Shown: positions 45,655-55,395, numbered from the stretch's first letter. The stretch: DNA of 64,000 nucleotides from Caballeronia sordidicola (GCF_002220365.1 NZ_MTHB01000046.1:158472-222471); one strand, 5' to 3'. Notes: generated by a model from the sequence alone, not told the origin. Made by a program: numbers and translations.

Positions 45655-47005
45655 CCAACAAGCCATCCGGGTGATCTTCGTCGAGGATGAGCCCGATGTA
45701 CGCATGGGCAGCACGCAGGCCTTGGAGCTGGCCGGGCTCGAGGTCGACGGCTTTGCCAGCGTAGAGGAAGCCCGCTCGCACATTCGGGCCGGCGTGCCGG
45801 CTGTCGTGCTATGCGATGTCAAGCTGCCCGGCATGCCGGGTACACAATGGCTGAACGAGATCCGCACCATCGATCCCGATCTGCCGGTGATCCTGGTCAC
45901 GGGCCATGGCGACATTGCGATGGCCGTGCTTGCCATGCGCCAGGGTGCCTACGATTTCATCGAAAAGCCCTTTCCCTCGGAACATCTGGTCGCCGTCGTT
46001 CGCCGCGCCGCCGAAAAACGTTATCTGACGCTACAGGTGCAAGCACTGCGCGAGCGGATCGAGAACGCTCACGGCATCCAGGCGATGATGCTTGGACGTT
46101 CGGCGCAGATGCAGCACGTACGCGAAACGGTCCTGACGTTGGCGGGCACTTCGGCCGACGTGGTGATCTACGGCGAGACCGGTACCGGCAAGGACCTGGT
46201 GGCGCGTTGCCTCCACGATCACAGCGACCGGCGCCACGCCAACTACGTGCCGCTGAACTGCGGCGGGTTGTCCGAGGCGCTGGCCGAGAGCGAACTGTTC
46301 GGCCACGAAGTGGGCTCCTTCACCGGCGCCTCGCGCGTGCGAATCGGCAAGTTCGAGCATGCGCACGGAGGCACGCTGTTTCTCGACGAAATAGAGAGCA
46401 TGCCGATGGCCGTGCAGATCAAGTTCCTGCGGGCCCTGCAGGAACGAAGTATCGAGCGGATAGGGTCGAACAAGGCGATCCATGTGGATTGCCGCGTGAT
46501 CGCCGCCGCGAAGGACGACTTGAAAGTCCTGAGCGACCAGCAGAAATTCCGTTCGGACCTGTATTACCGCATTGGTGTGGCCTTCATCGAACTGCCGCCC
46601 CTGCGCGAGCGCCGGGAAGATATCCCGCTGCTGTTCGAGCACTTCACGCTGCTGGCGGCGAGTCGCCACCAGCGCACGGCCCCCCTGCTCGACAGATCTC
46701 AACTGGCCGAGCTGATGGCTCATGCGTGGCCTGGCAATGTGCGCGAACTGCGCAATGTCGCCGACCGCTTCGTGCTGGGCTTGTTCCGCGGCAGCCTCAC
46801 CTCGGCGACCGGCGGCCACGACATGCTGACCGGCTTGCCGCAGCAGGTCGAGCACTTCGAGCGCACCATGATTACCGAAGAACTAAGACGCCATCACGGT
46901 GACGTGCTGCGTACTGCCACGACCCTCGGGGTACCCAAGCAAACCTTGTATGACAAGCTTCGCAAGCTTCAGATTTCCGCCGATGAGTTCAGGAGAGACA
47001 GCTGA
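45647..47005 (+). CDS. dctD: Sigma-54-dependent response regulator, DctD type
   Basis: A 452-residue activator: receiver domain with phospho-acceptor Asp57 (VVLCDVKLPGMPG) and acidic pair FVEDEPD; AAA+ domain with Walker A GETGTGKDLVAR, the sigma-54 contact loop GSFTGA (usual form GAFTGA), Walker B GGTLFLDEIESM and the arginine region FRSDLYYRIGVAFIELPPLR; C-terminal Fis-type helix-turn-helix DVLRTATTLGVPKQTLYDKL. With the kinase it should activate sigma-54 promoters, and two such promoters lie in this cluster (15853 and 23189). The link is inference from proximity and chemistry. Confidence 0.93.
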   Translation: MSDQQAIRVIFVEDEPDVRMGSTQALELAGLEVDGFASVEEARSHIRAGVPAVVLCDVKLPGMPGTQWLNEIRTIDPDLPVILVTGHGDIAMAVLAMRQGAYDFIEKPFPSEHLVAVVRRAAEKRYLTLQVQALRERIENAHGIQAMMLGRSAQMQHVRETVLTLAGTSADVVIYGETGTGKDLVARCLHDHSDRRHANYVPLNCGGLSEALAESELFGHEVGSFTGASRVRIGKFEHAHGGTLFLDEIESMPMAVQIKFLRALQERSIERIGSNKAIHVDCRVIAAAKDDLKVLSDQQKFRSDLYYRIGVAFIELPPLRERREDIPLLFEHFTLLAASRHQRTAPLLDRSQLAELMAHAWPGNVRELRNVADRFVLGLFRGSLTSATGGHDMLTGLPQQVEHFERTMITEELRRHHGDVLRTATTLGVPKQTLYDKLRKLQISADEFRRDS

Positions 47006-47012
47006 AACCGCA

Positions 47013-47354
47013 TCACGCGATGCCATATGGCGCCAAAACGGGCAGTGACTTGAAAATTTCTTCCATGTGTACCGGCCGTCCAACGTTCGTCGAATGAACG
47101 CACGCAAGCGCGTTCGCCATGTCAGCCTCGTCGAGTGTCAACGCCATCGGCTTTGCACAAAACATTGCTTTCCCCGCTCGTGCGGCTGACGTAACGAGGC
47201 CGGCATGAAAGCGGGCTGGTGCGGCGACGACTACCGCGTCGATATCCGGATTCGTAATGATCTCTTCGGCTTGGGTCACCGCGACGGGACAATCGAGTCG
47301 CTCCGCAAGCAGCTGCGCTGCGCCGGGGTGCCGGCATTTGACCAAAAAGAGGCG
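47013..47354 (-). pseudogene. Fragment of a Gfo/Idh/MocA-type dehydrogenase
   Basis: The minus strand reads LVKCRHPGAAQLLAERL, ITNPDIDAVVVAAPARFHAG and GKAMFCAKPMALTLDEAD, the middle of an inositol-dehydrogenase-like oxidoreductase. The glycine-rich start of the NAD fold is missing (a stop lies upstream), and after about 75 residues the similarity ends. Total frame is about 114 codons against about 330 for an intact enzyme. It is a relic at the right edge of the metabolic cluster. Confidence 0.75.
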
Positions 47355-47424
47355 CTAAACGTCGCTAGTTCCTTCGATGACATCCGTCAGTGCCCGCATA
47401 CACTTGCTAGCAAAGGAATCAATA

Positions 47425-47940
47425 ATGAGCAAAACCAAAACGCACGCGAGTAATGAAGGGGCGGCCGGGCGGCTACTGCTGAAGCGGTCTGATCTCTTAC
47501 CAATGTCGGCGCCTGCCTTCAGGGCTGCTTCGCTCCGCAATCATTTGGCGCTGGTCGCCTTGCGCCAGGGTTTCGGCCATGCCGAGACCGCCGACGACTT
47601 GTTGAAAACCGTCTACCTTACCTACTTTATATGCGGCGTCGACGCAGACGAAGGTTCGCTCGAGACCTGCGTTGCTGCAGAACTGACGATTAAGGCAAGC
47701 GTTGCGCATGCGAAAATGACAGGCGAATGGACGTTGAAGTCCGAGCACGCTCACTACGTTGAAAAAATGCTGTGTCAGCACGACGCCCAACTGACGACAT
47801 TAGCTCTGCGCACACTTGACGCAGCAGCGCGGCGACTATCTCAGGTGTTTGAAGACGGTGGGATGCCGAACCTTGCCTTGACGTACATGAGAGTGCTGAA
47901 ACAGCGCTGCGAATCGACGAAACGTGTCGTTCCAGCGTAG
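47425..47940 (+). CDS. Hypothetical protein, 171 residues
   Basis: An intact frame with AAGGA upstream of the ATG at 47425. The protein is soluble, mainly helical, Ala/Leu-rich, with no motif I recognise. It has two cysteines close together in the middle region (YFICGVDADEGSLETCVAAE) and a His-rich segment (LKSEHAHYVEKMLCQHDAQL), which could bind a metal or redox partner; this is speculation. It stands alone between two relics. Function unknown. Confidence 0.6.
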   Translation: MSKTKTHASNEGAAGRLLLKRSDLLPMSAPAFRAASLRNHLALVALRQGFGHAETADDLLKTVYLTYFICGVDADEGSLETCVAAELTIKASVAHAKMTGEWTLKSEHAHYVEKMLCQHDAQLTTLALRTLDAAARRLSQVFEDGGMPNLALTYMRVLKQRCESTKRVVPA

Positions 47941-47948
47941 TGAGATGG

Positions 47949-48060
47949 TCAATCTTTCCCCTTCCACAGGCCTCGATCCAGGATGGTAGCTCTTCGTGCC
48001 ATTGGCCCCACACGCTTGTAATATCGCTCCATTATCCCCAGTGAGCAATGTGCGCGCCGA
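47949..48060 (-). pseudogene. Possible tail of a tyrosine recombinase
   Basis: The minus strand encodes AHCSLGIMERYYKRVG and ends GLWKGKD. The spacing of His and the Tyr-Tyr pair equals that in the catalytic end of integrases (GHSSxxTTERYY pattern). No intact upstream part is seen in this frame. If real, it is an integrase relic next to the oxidoreductase relic. The remaining bases up to 48207 show nothing else. Confidence 0.25.
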
Positions 48061-48207
48061 ATTTTTCGCCCCGGCATCGGATCATCTCGTCCCAACGGGA
48101 CTTCCTTTCGGGCGTAGGTCGATTTCTTCGTACGTCGGCTTGTTAGGTAACCTAAGTGAACGATCTCGCAATTTGACGATAACGAATCGCGGGATTGCGA
48201 TGTCGGC

Positions 48208-49815
48208 TTAACCGGGGAATGCGCACAGGGAAGATGAATCCCTCCTGGCGCTGTAATCGCCATACACGACAGCTAAAGACGTAGACGAAGGCGCAATCAC
48301 GGCGACGATGCAATGAGCGTTCACCGCTTCCACCCGGTCCTGAGCTTCGGCAAGATCGGACTCGCAAACAACCCGGTTGCGGCCCCCGCCTTTGGCGTCA
48401 TACAGTGCCCCATCCGCAGCATTGACGAACACGCGTAGCGCGTCGAAGCGGCGATCAGTCATGCACGCAATTCCAATACTGACCGTCACGAGCTGATGCA
48501 TGCTGGCCATATGAGTGCGCCCGAGCGCCTGCACTGCCGCCCGAATGCGCTCCGCAACCCGAACCGCGCCGTCGCGGCCGGTATCAGCGAGCACCACGGC
48601 GAATTCTTCGCCGCCGTAGCGCGCGGCGCTATCGCCCGGACGCCGGATGTTCTCGCCAATGCATCGGGCCACTGCTGCGAGTGCATCGTCGCCCGCTGAG
48701 TGCCCGTAGAGGTCGTTAAAGCTTTTGAAATGATCGACGTCGATCATCAGCAGCGACAGCGGCGCATCGCCGCGCAGCGCACGACGCCATTCCGTCTGAA
48801 TGATTTCGTCAAAGGCCCGGCGGTTGCAGAGTTTCGTGAGTCCGTCGGTTCTGGCAAGCGATCGAAGTTCGGTTTCCATGGCCAGGCGGCGTTTGAGTTG
48901 CTGCGCGAACAGCGCGGCCAGCGTGAGAATGAGGGCATCGACCACACCGATCAGCGAGCCGATGATCCACGCCCGGCGATGCCACTCCGCATAAACGTCC
49001 TGGGTAGCAAGGGCAACATCGAGGACCAACGGAAAATTGCCGATGTGCCGGAATGCATACCATCGCTCAACACCGTCGATCGCGGCTGTACCGAAAAAAT
49101 CTCCGCTGGTCGCCTGGGTGAATCGCGAGTAATTAGCCGTACCGATCAGGCTTCGACCAATGACCTTCGCGTCGTAGGGCCGGCGCATCAGCATCGTTCC
49201 GTCTGCCAGCATCAGCGCCATCGAGCCACCCGCACCCAGATGCATGCCGGCAAACAGATTACGGAAATAGTTCAGTCGCAAGGTCCCCACCACCACCCCG
49301 GCAAAACTGCCGTCCGGGTGCGATAGTCGCCGACTCAAGGCAATACTGACACCACCGCCGTTCAACCGCGGCTCGAATGGATGACTGACGTAGAGTCCGA
49401 CGGTCGACGAGTCGCGGTGGACCGTGAAATAATCGCGATCCGCCAGGTTGATACGACGCGGCGACTCCGACTTGGAATCGATCGACACATTCCCCGCCTC
49501 ATCCAGAACCAATAGCGAGCCCATGTCTTTAGCCGTCGCCGACCGATCGAACAGCACCATCCGACGAAGTTCGGGCGGCAAGTTACGGACGCCGGGATGC
49601 TCAAGGCCCTCAATCACCGCCTGCAGCGACAGGTCGTAGACCTCAAGATTGCGCGCGGTATCCCGCTCCACCAGGAGCGACACGTTGGTCGCTGCTTCCT
49701 GCGCCCGCGTGAGCGCATCCTGCCGCATTTCGACCAGCACCCATGCGGCAATGGCGAGAATCGCGCCTGCAATGACAACGCTGGCGCCTATCACCGCATT
49801 TGGCCGCTGGGTCAT
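48208..49815 (-). CDS. Membrane diguanylate cyclase with periplasmic Cache-type sensor
   Basis: A 535-residue protein that makes cyclic di-GMP. Membrane helix 1 (VIGASVVIAGAILAIAAWVL), a periplasmic Cache/PDC-like domain of about 240 residues (YDLSLQAVIEGLEHPGVRNL; RDYFTVHRDSSTVGLYVSHP), helix 2 (IIGSLIGVVDALILTLAALF) and a GGDEF domain. The active site reads ARYGGEEFAVVLAD, and RPGD five residues upstream is the inhibitory I-site. DGLTKLCNRRAFDEI and IDVDHFKSFNDLYGHSAGDD are standard. A tail of about 45 residues follows the domain. Expected to promote surface growth in response to a periplasmic signal. Confidence 0.93.
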   Translation of the reverse strand: MTQRPNAVIGASVVIAGAILAIAAWVLVEMRQDALTRAQEAATNVSLLVERDTARNLEVYDLSLQAVIEGLEHPGVRNLPPELRRMVLFDRSATAKDMGSLLVLDEAGNVSIDSKSESPRRINLADRDYFTVHRDSSTVGLYVSHPFEPRLNGGGVSIALSRRLSHPDGSFAGVVVGTLRLNYFRNLFAGMHLGAGGSMALMLADGTMLMRRPYDAKVIGRSLIGTANYSRFTQATSGDFFGTAAIDGVERWYAFRHIGNFPLVLDVALATQDVYAEWHRRAWIIGSLIGVVDALILTLAALFAQQLKRRLAMETELRSLARTDGLTKLCNRRAFDEIIQTEWRRALRGDAPLSLLMIDVDHFKSFNDLYGHSAGDDALAAVARCIGENIRRPGDSAARYGGEEFAVVLADTGRDGAVRVAERIRAAVQALGRTHMASMHQLVTVSIGIACMTDRRFDALRVFVNAADGALYDAKGGGRNRVVCESDLAEAQDRVEAVNAHCIVAVIAPSSTSLAVVYGDYSARRDSSSLCAFPG

Positions 49816-50711
49816 GTGTTTAGCGCACCAGCTAAGAAAGCTTGAAAAACCATTGCACGCCGTCCGATTGACATTTTCGCGAGACCTGTCAGGAGGTGTT
49901 TTCTGAGGCAGCAGATCGCCCGCTTCTGGGTATAGGATTGAAGCGTACCAGTGAAAAGTGCCTGCTCATCGCGCAAAGACAGGCGACTTTACCGGTCAAT
50001 CTGCTGCTTTGCCCCAGCTCGTGCGGTTTTTGTCAGGAACCTGTTTGCACCCGAACCTGCGTAATGTGGGTCGGATTCAAAACGTTTCGGCCGCTTCCTC
50101 TTCAGTGCGAGGACAAATCGAGGTGGCCCGCCACGATCTGTCCCGACCCCGCGTGCAATGCTCTCAGCGGCAGTGCGGACCTGACCGATCAGCTTGACCA
50201 GGCTAACTTTTCAGTGCTGGTTGCGATCGATATTTGGCGAAACAGCTTAAATGGAAATCTCGCGATGAAAATAATCGTTAAATTCAAACGTCAAAGCTCA
50301 TGGACTTTCAAACGACAGAAAATATAGGGTTTTCATTTTCAATATGCCCGATATCCCCAGCGATGGCCGCAGAGCCCGAAAGCAACTCCGATTTGAAAGT
50401 GGTTCTAAGGTAAATGCAGGTGATGCCGTAAACACAATCAGCGGGTGTTCGCATTCTTGATCTGATTTACCGCGCTTCGTGGCGGCAATCTGCCTTGTAC
50501 CGGGTAACTCGAGTGTTCCAGGTGATATCGAATAAGTCTTCTCAAGCGTAGTTTCCGATGCAAAGTCGCTGCTCATTTTTTTGGCGAAGACCAGTAGATT
50601 CGTCGCTAGTGGAATGCCAGCGGCGGGTGTCAGTACGAACACCGTTGCCGAATGAGAACTGCCGCGCCACGGTCGGCGACCTGACAGGTGAAGCAAGCTA
50701 AGGGTGGTTTG
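49816..50711. other. Intergenic region of about 0.9 kb
   Basis: Divergent gap between the diguanylate cyclase and the binding-protein operon. Several short frames exist on both strands but none has family features or a convincing ribosome site. The part 50220-50600 is richer in A and T. Promoters for both units must lie here; I cannot point to them with confidence. Confidence 0.5.
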
Positions 50712-51929
50712 ATGCCATTTGAACCAGTATGCATAAATGTCGATGGGTTGATATCGTTTCGAAGCCTGTTCAACCGCGCTCGACGTAGCCTGACGCTTCT
50801 ACCCGTACTTGCAATCGCGGGCAATTGCCTTTTCGTGGGCGTACCGCAGCTTGCCCGGAGCATGCCGCTGACACCTCCTGGACAACCCGTTCCGGCCACT
50901 CCCCTATCCTTTTCCCAAGCGCAGCAGATCATCGCCAAAGCGACGCGGCACGGTGTTCCATGGGCTGGCCCTGAATCGGGGCCAGCCGCCCAGTCGGGAA
51001 AGCGTATCGCTTTCATTGCGGAAGATCTGCGCAACGGCGGGATCATCGGGGTTGCACAGGGGGTGCGCGAGGCAGCACTGACGATGGGCTGGACGCTCAA
51101 CCTATTCGATGCAGGCGGTACGTCAGCGGGCCGGCTCACGGCGTTCGCGCGGGCAATGGCTTCAAACCCGGACGGGCTCATTCTATGTGGAGCCGACGCG
51201 CAGAGCAGCAACCCGGAGCTGGCACGATTCGCAAGCCGGGGAATTCCAATCGTTGCGTGGCATGCCGGATCAATGCCGGGTCCTATCACCGGTACCCCCG
51301 TCGCAATGAACGTGACGACAGACCCCGTGGAGGTCGCTCGCGTGACTGCCTTAGGGGCGGTAACGCAGTCAAACGGTCATGCCGGCGTCGTAATCCTGAC
51401 GGATTCCAGATTTGAAATCGCGGTGAGCAAATCAAATGTCATGGCGGCCGTCATCCGCGCTTGCCAAGGATGCACCTTGCTTGAGGTGCGCGACGTCGCC
51501 ATTTCGGAAAGCGGCGAGAAGATGCCGGCGATAACAAAGGAGTTACTTGCGCGATATGGGAAGCGCTGGACAGTCGCGCTTGCCATCAACGATATCTATT
51601 TCGACTATGCCACGCCGCAGCTGACCAAGGCAGGCGTGCCCAGCAGCGCGCTAAGCTTGTTGTCAGCCGGGGACGGAAGCGCCACCGCATTTCTACGTAT
51701 CCAGGCAAAAACTTATCAAACCGCTACCGTGGCCGAGCCGCTGAGCCAGCAAGGGTGGCAATTAGTGGATGAGTTGAACCGCCTGTTTTCAGCCCAGCCA
51801 GTCAGCGGCTTCGTGGCGCCAGTTCACCTTGTGAATGCCGACAATATCGCATTCGACGGCGGCAACCGCTTGCAGTACGACCCTGAGAATGGCTATAGGG
51901 AGATTTATCGACGCATATGGAAACGTTAG
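50712..51929 (+). CDS. Periplasmic binding protein, sugar/TorT-like type
   Basis: A 405-residue type I periplasmic binding protein (ribose/LacI-like fold). An N-terminal signal (RSLTLLPVLAIAGNCLFVGV) is followed by KRIAFIAEDLRNGGIIGVAQ, GVREAALTMGWTLNLFDAGG, MASNPDGLILCGADAQS and ASRGIPIVAWHAGSMPGP. No transporter genes accompany it. It overlaps the GGDEF-EAL gene by 13 bases, so it probably acts as a sensor subunit, as TorT does for TorS or LuxP for LuxQ. The ligand is unknown; sugar or autoinducer-like molecules are candidates. Confidence 0.82.
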   Translation: MPFEPVCINVDGLISFRSLFNRARRSLTLLPVLAIAGNCLFVGVPQLARSMPLTPPGQPVPATPLSFSQAQQIIAKATRHGVPWAGPESGPAAQSGKRIAFIAEDLRNGGIIGVAQGVREAALTMGWTLNLFDAGGTSAGRLTAFARAMASNPDGLILCGADAQSSNPELARFASRGIPIVAWHAGSMPGPITGTPVAMNVTTDPVEVARVTALGAVTQSNGHAGVVILTDSRFEIAVSKSNVMAAVIRACQGCTLLEVRDVAISESGEKMPAITKELLARYGKRWTVALAINDIYFDYATPQLTKAGVPSSALSLLSAGDGSATAFLRIQAKTYQTATVAEPLSQQGWQLVDELNRLFSAQPVSGFVAPVHLVNADNIAFDGGNRLQYDPENGYREIYRRIWKR

Positions 51930-54900
51930 GAATGCTCTTGACTGACACCGTCGCAAGCATGCTCCGCCGCGTGATGCCGAGATCGCTACGCGGCCAGTTC
52001 GCCCTCGCGCTTTCAGTGTTGGCGCTGCTTATCCTCGCCGGCGCCATGACGGCTGTCTACACGCTGCGTACGTCGAACCGGATTGCGAGGCAGCTGACAG
52101 AAGAACGGCTAGTGCGCATGCAGGACGTACAGGACCTCCTTGAGCATACGGTATTGATAGAACGCTCGACCTATCAGTTGCTCACCACGGGATCGCTCGA
52201 CGCGGTGCATTCGAATTATGCCGATATCGTCGAGCAGTTGAACATGCTTGATCGCCTGGTGAGGCGGGTAGGTGCATCCAGCGACGATTTGGGCGTTCTG
52301 GACTTGCAGCAATCGAGCCAGTTGTTTCGCAGTACCACCAATATCGTGGCGCAACTGCGTGAGAGCACCTTGAGAACCGAGGGCGTTTTTTCCCAGACGT
52401 TGAAGGCTCGGATTGCGAGGCTTCAGGCGACCCACTCGCGAAAGGCTTATGCACTGGCGAACGTGTTGTATCGTCTCGACAGCGCAAACCGTATAGAAGA
52501 CGTGAAGCAACTGCAGTTGCAGTTCGAGACGGAGCTCAGGACGGCAGGCAGATTGCCTGAATCGTTGCGAGCCGATCTCGGTGCTCTGAGTTCAACGCGA
52601 CCCGACAGTATCGACCCCGGTCCGCAGGATCTATTCTCGCTGCGTATGAAGCTCGTCAACGAGTACGATGTGCTGCTGCGATTTCACGATGAACTGCAGA
52701 CGCAATCGATCGCACTGGCTTTGGCTGCCCGCCGGCAATCGAGCTCCTTTACGCTGGACTACCGGCAGGCCGTGCAGGGCCTTGTCGACGTCTCGGACCG
52801 CAATCAACAATGGGTGCTGGCCATACTCGCCTGCAGCCTGACGTTGGCATGGCTGATCGCGTACTTGTTCATGGGGCGGCATGTACTTGCGCGGCTGCGC
52901 GGCATCAGCTGGCATCTTCGTCAGGAGTCGAAAGACGATGCGACCGTGACGGAGCAGTTGAGCGGCGTCGATGAAATAGACGAGATGGCGAACGCGGTCG
53001 AGCAATTGCTGAAGGACCGCAATCAGCTCAAGCAGAGAACAACTGAGTTAAGCGTTATCAAGGAAAGACTCGGCACACAGAATACCCACTTGCAGCACGA
53101 GGCCATCGTTCGCTCGCAAGCCGAGCAGGACATTGTTGCCTTGATGACGGAACAGAAGATCATTCTCGACAACATTGGCGTTGGCATTGCCTTTCTCGTG
53201 GATCGTCGCATTGTCCGGTGCAACCATTCGTTTGCGACCATGTTCGGCTATCAAGTCGATGACCTGACCGGCGTCTCGACCGATCGATTGCATCCGTCGA
53301 ACAAGCAATATCAGGAGCATGGCGATTCGGCCTATGCGGCAATCGAACTAGAAGGCGTGCACGCCGGCGACATACAACTCAAGCGCCGGGATGGGACGGT
53401 TTTATGGGTTGAGCGAACGCTGATCTCGGTCGATCGTCCAAACTTGTCCAAAGGCGCAATCTGGGTGGTGCACGATATCGATCAACGCAAGAGGGCCGGG
53501 GTCCTGCGCGAAGAACAAGGCCGGGTCCTGGAGATGATCGCGATGAGCACGCCACTCAACAAGGTCCTGGACAGCCTGGCGCGTCTCGTCGAGTCGCAAT
53601 TGAGCGGCATGGCCGCGTCCGTCCTGCTTCTCGACGTGGATGGAGTACATATGCGGCATGGCGCGGCACCAAGCCTTCCTGATGCTTATGTCCAGATCCT
53701 CGACGGCATTTCAGTCGGCCCGAAGGTCGGCTCTTGCGGTACAGCGATATATAGGGGAGAGCCCGTCATCGTTGCCGATATTTTGCAGGATCCGCTTTGG
53801 GAAGACTATCGGACGCTGGCTGAAACTTATGGATTTCGTGCCTGCTGGTCGACGCCTATTCTCTCGCATCACGGCAAGGTCATGGGGACGTTTGCGTTGT
53901 ATGCCAAGGAAGTACGCATGCCGGCCCCGATCGAAACCCAGATGATTGAGATCGCTACTCGCATTGCAGGCATAGCCATAGAGCGTAAAAACACGGAAGA
54001 CAGCATTCGCCACATGGCACTTCATGATGCGCTGACTGGCTTGCCAAATCGCGTACTGCTGGAGGAGCGTATCCAACAAGCCTTGCTTCACAGCGATCGC
54101 GACGGTCGCTGGGTGGCGGTAGTCTTTCTCGATCTCGACCAGTTCAAACTGATCAATGACAGCCTGGGCCATAGCGCTGGCGACGAACTGCTTAAAACGG
54201 TAGCGGACCGGATGGTGCAGTGTGTAAGAAGTATCGACACGGTCGCGCGCCTCGGAGGCGATGAATTTGTGATTGTTCTATTCGATGCGCCTGACAATAT
54301 GGAAGGGATCGCGCACACCTTGCAGAGGATCCAGCACGTGATCGCGCAGCCCATCCAGGTCGGCGCTCAGAAACTTCAGGTGACATGCAGCATGGGCGTA
54401 TCGACATACCCTGAAAACGGGACTGACATCGATACATTGCTCATGAATGCGGATGCCGCGATGTATTCTGCCAAAGACATGGGGAGAAATAACTATCAGT
54501 TCTACGCGAGCGAGATGAATGCAAAAGTTCAAGAAAAGCTCGTGCTGCAGGATGGATTGCGCCGGGCAATTGAGCACAGTGAGTTCTTGTTGCTGTATCA
54601 ACCGCAGGTCGATCTGCTCTCTGGCCGAATCATTGGCGTGGAAGCGTTGATACGTTGGCAGCATCCCGAGCTAGGCGTGATTTCGCCGAACAGGTTTATT
54701 CCGTTAGCCGAAGAAACCGGGTTGATCGTACCCATCGGCGAATGGGTGCTTCGGACGGCGTGTAAGCAAAATAAGGCTTGGCAGGACGCGGGGATGCCGT
54801 TGATCCGCTTGTCGGTCAACGTATCCGCGCGCCAATTCGCCGAAAAGAACCTGACTCATCGTGTCGCGAGAGCCCTGGAGGATAGCGGTCTGGATGCCTG

Positions 54901-55309
54901 CTATCTCGAGTTGGAACTGACCGAAAGTCTCATCATGCAAGATGTGCCGCAGGCGATCGTGAAAATGGAGGCGCTGCAGACCATGGGCGTCCAGATGTCC
55001 ATCGACGATTTCGGAACAGGCTATTCCAGCCTCAGCGCGTTGAAGCAATTTCCTGTGTGCCGACTTAAGATTGACCAATCCTTCATTCGTGACGTTCCAA
55101 CAAACCCGGATGACAAGGCGATTGCGATGGCCGTCATATCGTTGGGTCACATGCTGAACCTGAAGGTCATCGCAGAAGGGGTTGAGACCGAGCAGCAACT
55201 GGCTTTCCTACGCGAGAACGAGTGCGATGAAGCGCAGGGATATCTCTTCGGCCGGCCCGTTTCATCTGATGAGATCGTGACGCTGCTTAACCGTGCCGTG
55301 CGCCAATAA
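51917..55309 (+). CDS. GGDEF-EAL protein with TorS-like periplasmic region, HAMP, PAS and GAF
   Basis: A 1130-residue inner-membrane protein. Membrane helices about 27-50 and 299-319 enclose a 250-residue, wholly helical periplasmic part like the TorS bundle. Inside the cell follow HAMP (about 320-372), coiled-coil, PAS (about 410-530), GAF (about 540-690), GGDEF (about 695-855) and EAL (about 865-1120). The cyclase site RLGGDEF with I-site RSID is intact. The phosphodiesterase signatures GVEALIRWQHPELG and SIDDFGTGYSSLSALKQFP are also intact, so it could make or break cyclic di-GMP. The upstream binding protein is the likely signal input. An in-frame ATG at 51932 is an alternative start. Confidence 0.92.
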   Translation: METLGMLLTDTVASMLRRVMPRSLRGQFALALSVLALLILAGAMTAVYTLRTSNRIARQLTEERLVRMQDVQDLLEHTVLIERSTYQLLTTGSLDAVHSNYADIVEQLNMLDRLVRRVGASSDDLGVLDLQQSSQLFRSTTNIVAQLRESTLRTEGVFSQTLKARIARLQATHSRKAYALANVLYRLDSANRIEDVKQLQLQFETELRTAGRLPESLRADLGALSSTRPDSIDPGPQDLFSLRMKLVNEYDVLLRFHDELQTQSIALALAARRQSSSFTLDYRQAVQGLVDVSDRNQQWVLAILACSLTLAWLIAYLFMGRHVLARLRGISWHLRQESKDDATVTEQLSGVDEIDEMANAVEQLLKDRNQLKQRTTELSVIKERLGTQNTHLQHEAIVRSQAEQDIVALMTEQKIILDNIGVGIAFLVDRRIVRCNHSFATMFGYQVDDLTGVSTDRLHPSNKQYQEHGDSAYAAIELEGVHAGDIQLKRRDGTVLWVERTLISVDRPNLSKGAIWVVHDIDQRKRAGVLREEQGRVLEMIAMSTPLNKVLDSLARLVESQLSGMAASVLLLDVDGVHMRHGAAPSLPDAYVQILDGISVGPKVGSCGTAIYRGEPVIVADILQDPLWEDYRTLAETYGFRACWSTPILSHHGKVMGTFALYAKEVRMPAPIETQMIEIATRIAGIAIERKNTEDSIRHMALHDALTGLPNRVLLEERIQQALLHSDRDGRWVAVVFLDLDQFKLINDSLGHSAGDELLKTVADRMVQCVRSIDTVARLGGDEFVIVLFDAPDNMEGIAHTLQRIQHVIAQPIQVGAQKLQVTCSMGVSTYPENGTDIDTLLMNADAAMYSAKDMGRNNYQFYASEMNAKVQEKLVLQDGLRRAIEHSEFLLLYQPQVDLLSGRIIGVEALIRWQHPELGVISPNRFIPLAEETGLIVPIGEWVLRTACKQNKAWQDAGMPLIRLSVNVSARQFAEKNLTHRVARALEDSGLDACYLELELTESLIMQDVPQAIVKMEALQTMGVQMSIDDFGTGYSSLSALKQFPVCRLKIDQSFIRDVPTNPDDKAIAMAVISLGHMLNLKVIAEGVETEQQLAFLRENECDEAQGYLFGRPVSSDEIVTLLNRAVRQ

Positions 55310-55325
55310 GGTGGCTTCCCAGATA

Positions 55326-55350
55326 GCAAAAAGCCCGCTGGACGCGGGCT
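55326..55350 (-). terminator. Terminator downstream of the tRNA gene
   Basis: On the minus strand AGCCCGC, a five-base loop, GCGGGCT, then TTTTTGC. It lies 46 bases past the tRNA 3' end and also separates it from the converging GGDEF-EAL gene. Confidence 0.8.
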
Positions 55351-55395
55351 GCGGTGAAGTTACCGGACTTCGCCGGACTTCTTGAAACAGCAAGG

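Noticed and set aside
49896..50696. Open frames of 143 (plus) and 132 (minus) codons in the gap before the binding-protein gene
   Set aside because: Overlapping, unusual composition, no ribosome sites and no recognised motif.
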